64,000 nt of DNA from Xanthostigma xanthostigma (lineage: Eukaryota > Arthropoda > Insecta > Raphidioptera > Raphidiidae). Both the position numbers and the translations under genes were made by a program. The notes beneath the pieces are model-generated. The model did no database searches, had not been told where the DNA came from, and was given only the letters and a program-made list of their open reading frames with translations. Positions 55,285-64,000 of this stretch are shown in pieces (the stretch's first letter is position 1; each line of letters opens with the position of its first letter). The stretch spans positions 51,617,108 to 51,681,107 of the forward strand of contig OY754467.1 of NCBI GenBank assembly GCA_963575645.1, in the 5' to 3' direction.

Positions 55285-55424
55285 TGTCGCCGGGATATTG
55301 TCAAACCCGTGATATTATAATTTCACTTAGTGAAATTATAATATCACGACTCTTTGTCAATCGTGATATTGTAATTTCACTAGTGAAATTACAATATCAC
55401 GGATTTGACAATATCCCGGCTACA
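55285..55424. repeat. 140-bp cloverleaf MITE, copy 2
   Basis: Outer stem TGTCGCCGGGATATTGTCAA / TTTGACAATATCCCGGCTAC. Hairpin 1 (55308-55348, 20-bp near-perfect stem) and hairpin 2 (55362-55401, a 40-bp exact palindrome) are separated by ACTCTTTGTCAAT. It sits in TATA-rich DNA with a possible TATA duplication. Confidence 0.88.
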
Positions 55425-56102
55425 TATATATTAGTATCTAGATATAGATTAGTCTATACTCTATAGCATCGTACAAGTGTAATGTATTCCATCTCATTCT
55501 CTCGCACGTTAAATCCTACAGATATATATGTTTGTCTCTTTTGAAGCGGACGAGCGTAACGCCACACTTGAAGCGGTGGAGCGTAACGCCTCACCAATTG
55601 ATTTTACTACTCATAAAATTTCCGTACCGGGCCTTATAACTCAAAATCGTTTCTTAAGGAGTAAACTCAAAAAAAAAAAACAGTTTGTACACAAAGTTGT
55701 GAGTCAATCTTTGTAATACAAGCGAGCGTAGGGGAGCGCTGGGTCAGACGCAACTCGAGCACTACGGACTCGAAAGCGTATATGTAATGTCCGTGTCGAT
55801 TGTCTGTTAACAGCTGTGAATGTGTGCGAAGTGACGTAGGTACATGGTTCTGTCTATGTGCAGACATGCCCATGTAAATCTCCAATATCCGTTTTAGTAA
55901 TTTATTTACATAGTTTGCCGAAGGCTTACCTACTTCTGAACACGTTCGTCAAAATCATTTTCAGTCTGTAACGTTGTACGTTTGTGTATTCTGATTGCCG
56001 TTCGTATATACATGCGTTTATTGTTACTGATTTACCCTACATTCGCGTCGACAAATCCTAACAGGTAATAGTACAACGATTTAATTAATTATGAGATACC
56101 TG

Positions 56103-56682
56103 TAGTGATGTGTCGCTCCTGAGCGAGTTCATAATGAACGACTCCTTTCTCGGAGAGGAGCGAGTCGCTCTTTTTTTGTGAATGACTCGCTCTGAGTGCC
56201 ATTGCTCTGTGCTGTTGCATTCGCACATTTACAGAGCGCACACAGAACAGGCCACAGAGGCACTAGTGAATTTTGCACGTACGGAGTTATCTTTGCTGAG
56301 TCATTTAATGTTGAATGACACACTGTAAGTGCAATAGTACTGAGCTTACAGTGACTTAAACCATTCACATTGACGTCGTTGACAAAGATATAATATTGTA
56401 ACAATAAACATTATTATTGTTAAGCTTTTATTATACTTTATAGTTTATCCGAAATGCGAATAATATAAGATCAGAATCATAATAAAATGAGCTCAGAGCT
56501 GTGCAATGCTTCGTGACTCCTGAGCATGCATGATGACAGTTCACACCTCTGCAGTCTGCACTCTTGTGTTGTGCGTATTGTCTAGTGTCGCTCCTTTGAA
56601 CGACTCGCTCTGAGCAACTCTTTTTAGTGAGCGGAGCACACGGAGCCAGCTCCCAATAAAGAGTCATGTGGACACATCACTA
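56103..56682. mobile_element. complete hAT MITE, TSD GATACCTG
   Basis: TAGTGATGTGTCGCTCCTGA and the right end GGACACATCACTA, with the exact duplication GATACCTG (56095-56102, 56683-56690). The 580-bp body is the full version of the remnants at 14417-14800 and 7450-7852. Repeated GACTCGCTC/GAGCGAGT motifs occur near both ends. Confidence 0.92.
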
Positions 56683-56843
56683 GATACCTGCACGAAATAC
56701 AAATAACTCATACTTAAATTGTTTTTTTATGGATATTATTAATTGTATTGGCAATTTTAAAACTGACTATAACGTTCGATATAATGTTATGTATTCTCAA
56801 TCAGTTTTTATAAAAAGAAATAGAGTCAATTAGGCGACAGGAC

Positions 56844-56945
56844 TAGTGATTGCTCCCGGGAATTCCCGGTACTGAATTTCCCGGGAATTCCCGGAAAATT
56901 TCATCGCCTTCAGTACCGGGAAATGAAACCCATTTCCCGCGAATT
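56844..56945. repeat. left end of a CCCGGGAATT-type hAT element
   Basis: TAGTGATTGCTCCCGGGAAT starts a run of CCCGGGAATTCCCGG units, typical of one hAT family's subterminal repeats. The right end was not found. Confidence 0.45.
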
Positions 56946-56949
56946 CTAA

Positions 56950-58900
56950 TCCTAATTTAAATGTTTTAACTATTTTTTTGTTGTAAATGCTGTAATAGTA
57001 ATAAGTAATAACAATTTCTTTTTAGAATACGTAAAACATTTTTCTTTTCATTATCGTTATGTAAAAAAGTTACTGTCTATTACGACTATACGAGTTTAGT
57101 TCAGTTCGTAATTCATCCATAGGTAGATTTTATAACAGTACTGATGAATTTGAAACAAAAATGGAATGTTAAAAAAGGTATATAGGTATGTATGAAATGT
57201 TAACGATTTAGACTGAAATATTTTATTTTTATAATGCACATTTTTTTTTAACATCGGGGTTTTTTTTTAATGATTTGGTGTTCTGAAACGGACATACATA
57301 TTTTAATACTATGTATTAATATAGATGTTGTTTTTAATATTGCAAAAAGTTGTGAAATTTATGTTTTGTACGGGTACAGGTCGGTGCTCAGTGCAATGTT
57401 TTATGCGTAATCATAAACTACGTACGTACATTAACGGGTACACTCTCCGTTAAAATGTTTTAAATACTCGACAAGGAAAATCTTAGAGTCGTATAGAAAT
57501 AAATAGTTTGCAAAACCAGAAGTGCAAGTTTTCCACTGTAGGCACATAGGTATTATATCTAATGAAAAAAAATTGAGAAAATAGATTAAAAAAATAGAAA
57601 AAAAATTAAAAATAAAATGGAATAGAAAAAAAAGTATTACTTGTGTCAGCGGGAATCGAACCCGGCACCTTGCTATTACTGGACTAACGCTTTAACCGCT
57701 CGGCCATACCGATATCGCAGCAGTTATTCTACGTAATAAACTACATTTACAATAACAGTAATAGGTATTTTTTTGTTTTTTTTTTATTTTAACTATTAGC
57801 TGTCAAAAAGAATAAAATAAAACTGTTTATAAAAATTAAACTACTGAACACATTTATGTGAATTTAAATAGGGTTCTGGTCTGATAGTAAACAAAGTGAA
57901 TAAAATATAACCCAAGGCAATCCGACCAAAATTGCGATCTGTAGAGTCGTAACGTACATACGTACAGACCAACCGACAACTACTGTTTGTAATTTTCAAT
58001 TACAATTTTAATAGTATTTTTGAACTCGAATTGATTTAAAAATGGTTCTGTTTTATAGATCAGAATCTCCTCTTTTCAAAATGCTTCAATTTGAATGGAT
58101 TTCGTGTGAAATTAACTTAGATATAACTTCTTATATGAACGAAAGTCAGCTCTGACGCACAAAGCGATAATAAAGCACATACCGCACTAGTTTAGCGGTA
58201 TGTGCAATTAGTTGCTTTTTTAACAAACTTTATGAGGATAATACCAAAAAATTGCAAACAAAATTTACTTAACAACACAAAAACAAATTTTCTGTACATT
58301 TAATAACTTTTAAGGTTTTTTGATCTATTTACTTATCAAAACAAAGATATAACAAAATAGTTTTTTCAATATAACAGAATAAAACTCGCTAATTATGAAA
58401 ACCTTTAATACTGGACGGGAATCTCGTATGATATTTTTTATTATAACAAAGGCAAATTGGTTTTATTTTCCTTTGTTATATAAAAAAATATGATTTAACG
58501 TTTTGTATTTTAGACTTAAAACTTGTTACACCATCTTACAAAGCTTTTTTCACACAATAAAAAAATCAGGCGTTATTCATTTCTTAAAGTCTACCATAAT
58601 TGTATTGCAACCCTAACCAATTTAGAGTTTTAGTAATTTACAAAGATTTTTTGCAACTTTTGTCTGTGAATGTACCGCTATATTCGTATGTATAACTCAT
58701 TTTAGCAATTTCAACAGTTTTCAGAGATACTAATGTTGCATCTTAAATGATTTATTAGTGACAAATGTTTTTTGTGTCAGTACAAAAATTTAGTTAGCCT
58801 TTTTCATGTCAAAGCGATGTTAAAACTATTTAATTACTTTAAAATGTAGGCATACTTTTGGAGCGGAGTGATACCATACTCGACCATTTCTAAAGACACA
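56950..58900. other. gene-free intronic DNA apart from a tRNA-like sequence
   Basis: AT-rich with no conserved protein. Contains the tRNA-Leu-like sequence at 57642-57712. Confidence 0.45.
57642..57712 (-). tRNA. tRNA-Leu-like (CAG) sequence, uncertain function
   Basis: Reads GGTATGGCCGAGCGGTTAAA, then an anticodon loop TCCAGTA, then GGTGCCGGGTTCGATTCCCG (B-box intact). The acceptor arms (GGTATGG with …GACACAAG) pair poorly and the long variable arm of Leu tRNAs is reduced. It may be a divergent gene or a SINE-type tRNA relic; a covariance search would decide. Confidence 0.5.
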
Positions 58901-58916
58901 ACCAAATACTATAGAT

Positions 58917-59421
58917 CAGAGATTCCCAAAGTGGTCTATATCGACCCCCAGTGGTCGACGACAATTTGCAAGGGGTCCATGTCAGCGGGAAAAAAATTGG
59001 GGGTTCATGAAATGAAAATGAGGGTCAAAGATAGTGAATCTCCTAACAAAAAAAGAAACAAACTGGACATCGTTAACCGAAGAGATTTAAGATTAAATCT
59101 AACTAAATTGATGTCAAATGTTGAAAATTTATTATTAAAGCATCAGGTTCATCCCTCACACTAAAAGCATTTATTTTTTGCTTAGTTATTTTATGAACAG
59201 AAAGTGAATTTTAATTTGATTCGTTTAATTTGAATCTAATTAATAAATGTATAAAACTAAACATTTCACTACCGTTATAAATTTAAATCGTTCAAAGTAA
59301 GTAGCACTATACCGGTTGTCAAAAATACATTTGAAATTAATGAATTTGCAAAAAATTAATATCAGATAAACCGAAAAACATGGCAAGTAGTCTACGAGAC
59401 AAAAAAGTTTGGGGACTTCTG
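58917..59421 (+). mobile_element. non-autonomous hAT element with transposase tail, TSD CTATAGAT
   Basis: Ends CAGAGATTCCCAAAGTGGTC and GTTTGGGGACTTCTG, with perfect CTATAGAT duplications (58909-58916, 59422-59429). Reverse relative of 13562-14084. A plus-strand frame inside ends LLLKHQVHPSH before a stop. This resembles the C-terminus of ZBED-like hAT transposases and is what remains of the coding part. Confidence 0.88.
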
Positions 59422-60002
59422 CTATAGATGAACACTGTTACGCATTAGTGTGTCAAGCGCTAGATACTGAGTTTTGAATAAATTCACAGCTCAGCTAGGC
59501 CCCACTATCCTTCAACCAGGTCTTCGACTTTGTTTGATAGCTCTTGGATAGCACTAGGATCATTATTCGGTCCATTTCTGAATATATCTAGTATCAATAA
59601 TGCGGATTTGGTTGCGATTGCACCCTGACCCTTGGACCACTGTACAGTAAACGTAATATTATGGGTAACTTTTGTTTATAATAGGATCACTACGAAGTTA
59701 GTAACGATCTTAATAGTTGTTGAATCCTTCGACGGAGTTATTAATATAGATAAGCCAAATATGACAATTAATGCATAGGTATTTCGCAAGAAATTCCACA
59801 GCACTTTAAATTACGGTAGGTACTGTTTATTTTGGCAAATATATATAGGTCCTAGTTTCAACAATTTGCACTGAATTTTTGTAATTTGTATAAACTGCTT
59901 CGTTTCAGTTTAATCTATTACAGTATCAAACTTTCCTTAGAGAAAAAAAAAACTAACTTTGTTTCATTAGCCGTGAATAAAAAAAAAACGGGGATCAGTT
60001 AC

Positions 60003-60120
60003 CTGTATTCTGGTGATGGACAACCCTGAGCGACGCACAGTAGGGCTGCGCCTTCATCTTGCGACACGTGCACTGTACCAGTATGTTCCACAATCACAGG
60101 GGAGACGATACCGCGATGTT
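60003..60120 (-). CDS. Dscam2: Dscam2 exon, first half of Ig3
   Basis: The most upstream Dscam2 exon in the window, 118 nt. Acceptor TTGTTACAG, donor AG|GTAACT. AA at its start completes Glu or Lys from an unseen exon. It reads HRGIVSPVIVEHTGTVHVSQ, then DEGAALLCVAQGCPSPEY, with the Ig3 B-strand cysteine. The final AG joins the next exon's A as Arg-Trp. It is only 38 whole codons, but the phase match to the exon 20.8 kb away is exact. Confidence 0.9.
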
Positions 60121-60251
60121 CTGTAACAATAAAAAAATTTTGAATTTTATATTTATAAAAACATATAGCCGCATATAAAAATATAATAAATGTAATTCTT
60201 TAAAAGGCTTCGTCAATAGAATGTATGGTTTTATTAGATGCTTAAATATAC

Positions 60252-60897
60252 ATATCGCACGTTGAAAACAATAGTGACACTATATAAAAAAGTTAACTTT
60301 TCACCTTTTGTAAGATTCATTTTTTACTGCAAAAGTGTCACTATACGAAAATTTCCGTTTGCTTATAAATCCACTTACTTCCGCTAGACTGAGCTAGTGT
60401 CACTTTATATTTTGAAAGAATTGCCCATGGTCATGACTGATATAACGACACTATTTTAATTGTGTCAAAGCAGTTGTTTGGTACGCACGTCGTTGTAAGT
60501 GAAAAAGTGACACATTTTGTTAAACGACAGTTTACTGATTACAGTTGCTACAAAAATTAATGCCAGTAAGTAAATACATAAAATGACACATTTTGTTTAG
60601 TGACACTTTTTGCAGTTGAAGTCTCCAACTTACTGATTATAGGTTATGACAACAATGACACTAAACAAAAAATTATTGTAAAAAGGTCTTTTTTTTAATA
60701 ACTTTATTTTTAACATTGTGGTCAACAAATAAATTAAAACAATAATAAATTGTCTCATTATTAACAAAAGAATCTCTATAAGCAGTATTTTAATAGTAAC
60801 TTTTTTAGGACCAAACAATAATATTAAAACTAAAACATGCTCTACTGTAAAATGTCATTTTTTGCATAATGCAACTTTTGTTTTCAACGTGCGATAT
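60252..60897. mobile_element. TIR element with repeated GTGACACT motifs, just upstream of Ig3a
   Basis: ATATCGCACGTTGAAAAC is matched by GTTTTCAACGTGCGATAT at the right. Inside, GTGACACT or its complement AGTGTCAC occurs at least four times exactly, and similar 8-mers several more times, as subterminal transposase-site repeats do. The left edge is 131 bp from the Ig3a acceptor. Confidence 0.75.
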
Positions 60898-60899
60898 TT

Positions 60900-62300
60900 T
60901 CTATACAAAATGCAATAATTTTGAAACATAATTTTACTATTTATAACAATAAAAAATAATAAAGTCCTTTAAGTAATCGGCCTCAAAATTGATATATTAA
61001 TGTAACCATTTAACAGCAGTTACGGCCCGCGACCAGAATTTATTCAGTAAGGATTTTAGACATCTGACATCAACGAGCTTTTCAAAAACAAGAGACATTA
61101 GGTGTTTGGATTCTCAAGCTAAAGATAAGTTGAAGTCGTATATAAACAATATGTCACTGATTTCTCATTTTTTCTAAAAACGAAAAAAGTAAGAAGGGAG
61201 GACCCTACTTTCGAAATTGGAAAATTTTTGACAAAAAGTTCGCTCCGTTTCGATTGATATTATGCATAGTTATAGTCATTCTGAATCGATTCCGACCATC
61301 CGCAACCATGTATCTCTTGTAGTTTCAGAGATATGGCCAATTTTAACTGTTTAATTTTTTTTTCATTTTAAACCGTCATAGCGTCTAAACTAATCGAGAT
61401 ACGACTTTGTGCTTAGGCCTAATCGATTCAGCGCACTTTTTTCTATCAGACACGTCAATATTAAGCATATCGGAAATATTTATATATTTTTCAAAATATC
61501 GTAAATCGTTTCATGTTTTCATGCGTTTTGCAAATATGCAACTTTTTAAGACACTAATCGATTTTTGGTCTGTTTTAGATTAACCGGACTTAAAGAAAAA
61601 GTCAAGCTGAATCGATTCCGACCATCCGCATCCATGTACCTCTTGTAGTTAGTCACGGAAATCTTTTAGATTGACGTTCCGGAGACTCGTTAAAAAGAGT
61701 ACAAAAAACTGTTCACATACCTTCAAACAAAAACATATTTTATGGTTCAAATTTTGCTTTTATTTAATTTGCAATTTTAAAGAACCTCTTTAAAAATTCG
61801 CAGTAAACATCCAATTTCAATTTAAAAAGATTTTTATAAAACATTTTATGAATGAACACGATAACAATGTCATCATTACGAAGAAGGGCTTTATTTCTTT
61901 TATGAACGTTCATTAGATTCTCTTGTAAGACACGTATTTCGTGTTTTAATTCAACGGGCATCTTTAATTTATTTGCATTTATTAACTTCAGCATAAAACC
62001 GTTTCATTTATTAACATAAAATCCGATTACAAATTTACGACAAAACAGTAATTTTATTTATGTTTTAAGGGTTTTGCATACTGCTCCGCGTATAAAAAAT
62101 TCTTAAAAAGATCATTTTTATTGTAAATAAAAATACGCTTGAACATAAAACGTAACCTGCGTGCCAGGTATAAAAACATCTTTGTCACCAGAAAGACTCG
62201 CGGTTTTTCTTATACCAGAAAAAGTAGAAAAGTGCGAGTTAGACACGCGTGCCGAGGGTGCCGTACCATCAACCATATTATTAATTGCTTTTAATTGTCA
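60900..62300. other. gene-free intronic DNA
   Basis: The phrase GATTCCGACCATCCGCA is present twice (61288, 61616) about 330 bp apart, pointing to an imperfect tandem unit. A 76-codon minus ORF at 61764-61994 (Leu/Lys/Glu-rich) shows no family. No Dscam2 exon was found. Confidence 0.5.
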
Positions 62301-62308
62301 AAAACCGT

Positions 62309-62990
62309 ATCTGTTGGAAGCATCATATTAAGTTGCGCGCTCCCTGTTGGGACGACTATGCTTTCTGTGGAATATTCTCGCAACGACAAGAATGGAAAGC
62401 AGCTAGTCAAAACCCGACCTTCATGCCTGGAGAAGGCAATACATGTAAAGTAAGGATCTCGGTACTTCTAGAAACTTCTACCAGGCGGGGGACGAAGCTA
62501 TAAAATGCAAGCGGAGTCGTTGGCAGTCACTCAGTCAGTTGGTCAGTTGCAGCGTACGTACAGTGGATTACAATAAATTGTTCAGTGTCGGTACAGCAAG
62601 ACCAAGGTAGCTGCTAAGATAGAAGATAAATGAGCTGTGTAAACCATTGAGTGCAATTATATAAATCTAGTTCTACATAAATAGCTTCTGTGTTGAAATA
62701 ATCGTGTGAATATAGTTAATAGACAAATGCGAATAAGTGTACTAGATAAACTTCGGTGTGTTTGTGTAGGTACATAATTAGTAATTTATATTCTTCTGCT
62801 ACTTAGTTTTCTATTTTTGTTATTTAGAACCATTAGTTTTGTGTCTGTTAACGTTATTATTACTGTTTTTTAAAGAAGTACGCTTTCGTTGTGTGTTTAA
62901 CTGTTTTGTTAATAGTTTAATATTGTAAATAAATAATTTCCACCACGAATTAGAACAGTTTTGTTGCAATAATATTGCTGTAAAGTTCGA
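62309..62990 (+). mobile_element. solo LTR
   Basis: Contains a TATA box (GCTATAAAATGC near 62498), Inr-like CAGTCAGTTGGTCAG 30 bp on, and the poly(A)-type TGTAAATAAATAATTTCC. Related fragments lie at 23065-23300 and 25250-25520. It starts with TGTTGGAAGC; the exact right edge and the target duplication were not resolved. No internal coding sequence is present. Confidence 0.6.
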
Positions 62991-63345
62991 ACATGTTACT
63001 CATCGGTGTAATTGAGACCCTAAACTTTTCGTCCAGGTATCATCAAGAACGTAATATAATAATAACATAAATTAAATTAATGAATTCGTCATTAAAATCA
63101 GATTATTTCATTCTCCACCACTGTAATGTTCTCTCGTACGTGTGTATTATATCGACTGTCTCAAAAAATCGATAGAGTTAAACCAAAGACAATATAATTA
63201 GAGCTGACGCGCAAAAAAACCATGTCGTCCCAACTTTCTGACGCTTGGTACATACTCGTAAGCTATTTAAGTAATTTAGAGCATTTTTTTCTTATATGAT
63301 ATATATCCGGAATCTGGAGGGATGAAACATTTCAAAGGTGGTAAA

Positions 63346-63614
63346 TAAGGGTTGAAATTACAAAAAATTTTTGTCGCTTCGTTTTTAGGTTCTGTTAGAG
63401 TCAAATGACCGAGAAATACCAGCGGCAGAAATTTTTGACCAAGCCACTCCTAAGAAAGTGGCAGTATGATAATAAAATTATAAATCCACTTTCGTAAAAG
63501 TGGCTTGAGGAGAGTGCAATTGGTCAAAAATTTCAGCCGCAGGTATTTCCCGGTCATTTGGCTCTAACAGAACCTAAAAACTAAGCAGCAGAATTTTTTT
63601 AAATTATAACCCTT
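63346..63614. repeat. long palindrome / foldback MITE
   Basis: GGGTTGAAATTA and AGTCAAATGACCGAGAAATA are mirrored by GGTCATTTGGCTCTAACAGA and TATAACCC in reverse. CACTTTC… phrases form the loop. Confidence 0.75.
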
Positions 63615-63981
63615 TTACCTTTTCATTTATTTATCTGAGAATTAAACTGATTTATAATAATGATTCAAAATCGGTTGCGTTCTATTGTGTCATATTTATT
63701 ATTAGAATATTATATCTATCATTCGTAATTTTTAAAACTAATTAAACAAAAGTTTTTTCTTTAGTTAGGTTATGTGACATTTTTTTTTTTTTTTTTGTAA
63801 GCAAAACTTTCTTTCTTACTGGAAATTTATTTTTATAATATTGATGATACTGATGTGATTAGCTTTATTTAAATTGATGAGATAAAATAAATAAAAAAAT
63901 ATTTTTGTATTATTTCAACTATATTATCTAATATTTAATACGTATAAAAATAGAATAACATGTTATGAATAGTAACTCTTT

Positions 63982-64000
63982 TCAATAAATAAAATTATCG
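63982..64000. repeat. start of a further CGACCAATTTTT-family MITE
   Basis: The window ends in TCAATAAATAAAATTATCG, the left TIR of the family at 34486. Confidence 0.5.

Larger units (their letters stand above)
741..60120 (-). other. Dscam2: Dscam2-like gene, internal segment (Ig3 to Ig8)
   Basis: Ten minus-strand exons join in phase into one reading frame of Ig domains 3-8 of a Dscam-family homophilic receptor. This is a type I membrane protein that mediates self-avoidance and layer-specific targeting of neurites in insects. Domain signatures match the Dscam2/AbsCAM class rather than the hypervariable Dscam1. Ig5 has the motif EQTLQPGPAVSLKC, Ig6 opens MPYIRLIPKVTAVAGETL, and Ig8 opens VPPRWIVEPTDVSVERN. 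There are two Ig7 exons only, and no arrays of exon-4, exon-6 or exon-9 variants. The half-domain exon breaks (Ig3, Ig4, Ig5 and Ig8 are each split; Ig6 and Ig7 are single exons) agree with insect Dscam genes. Introns are 20766, 1355, 12480, 16746, 1491, 3208, 98, 907 and 325 bp. Signal peptide, Ig1-2, Ig9-10, fibronectin repeats, membrane segment and cytoplasmic tail lie outside the window. The family assignment is from remembered family sequence, not a search. Confidence 0.9.

Noticed and set aside
60121-64000. Ig2 exons upstream of Ig3a
   Set aside because: No Ig motif found on the minus strand; the stretch is transposon and solo LTR material.

Overview
The window is a piece of an AT-rich insect genome. 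It is almost entirely the inside of one large gene read on the minus strand: a Dscam2-like cell-adhesion receptor (the Dscam2/AbsCAM type of the Dscam family). Ten coding exons can be placed by splice-consistent translation. They encode a continuous stretch from immunoglobulin domain 3 through domain 8 (573 codons with one domain-7 exon used). Seven introns range from 325 bp to about 20.8 kb, and an eighth, between the two domain-7 exons, is only 98 bp. All exon phases join correctly and every Ig domain has its Cys-Trp-Cys core. The gene is incomplete at both ends: domains 1-2 lie beyond position 64000 and domain 9 onward lies before position 1. The order level of the insect cannot be fixed from this window. 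Its repeats (Helitrons ending in a short hairpin plus CTAG, hAT MITEs, foldback elements) are typical of insects with TE-rich genomes.

Transcript order from high to low coordinates: Ig3a (60003-60120); a 20.8 kb intron; Ig3b/Ig4a (38994-39236); Ig4b (37436-37638); a 12.5 kb intron; Ig5a (24811-24955); a 16.7 kb intron; Ig5b (7913-8064); Ig6 (6149-6421); two alternative Ig7 exons, 7A (2650-2940) and 7B (2267-2551), only 98 bp apart; Ig8a (1240-1359); Ig8b (741-914). The paired Ig7 exons have identical phases (1 to 1) and both fit between Ig6 and Ig8. This is the arrangement known from fly Dscam2 and honeybee AbsCAM, where one or the other is used.

The introns are a dense archive of transposable elements. 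Seven non-autonomous hAT elements have perfect 8-bp target duplications (13562, 14883, 18192, 36134, 51945, 56103, 58917). There are two pogo/Tigger elements (12775, 25609), several Helitrons (three related copies carrying a tRNA-Lys-like sequence), and many foldback or long-TIR MITEs. A 140-bp 'cloverleaf' palindromic MITE occurs twice (43698, 55285). A young, internally deleted Ty3/gypsy-like LTR retrotransposon with identical LTRs (30660-34049, minus strand) keeps an intact gag and a -1 frameshift heptamer, but lacks the RT catalytic region and the integrase core. One solo LTR (62309-62990) and fragments of related LTRs are also present.

Outside Dscam2 and transposon proteins only a few possible coding stretches stand out: a 142-codon minus-strand ORF at 16290-16718, a GC-rich 77-codon fragment at 3346-3579, and a GC-rich 97-codon plus-strand ORF at 22279-22572. 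None could be assigned a function.

The strongest structural curiosities are these: a near-perfect hairpin of about 580 nt that ends about 42 nt upstream of the Ig4b acceptor; the tiny GC-hairpin intron between the two Ig7 exons; and the cloverleaf MITE.
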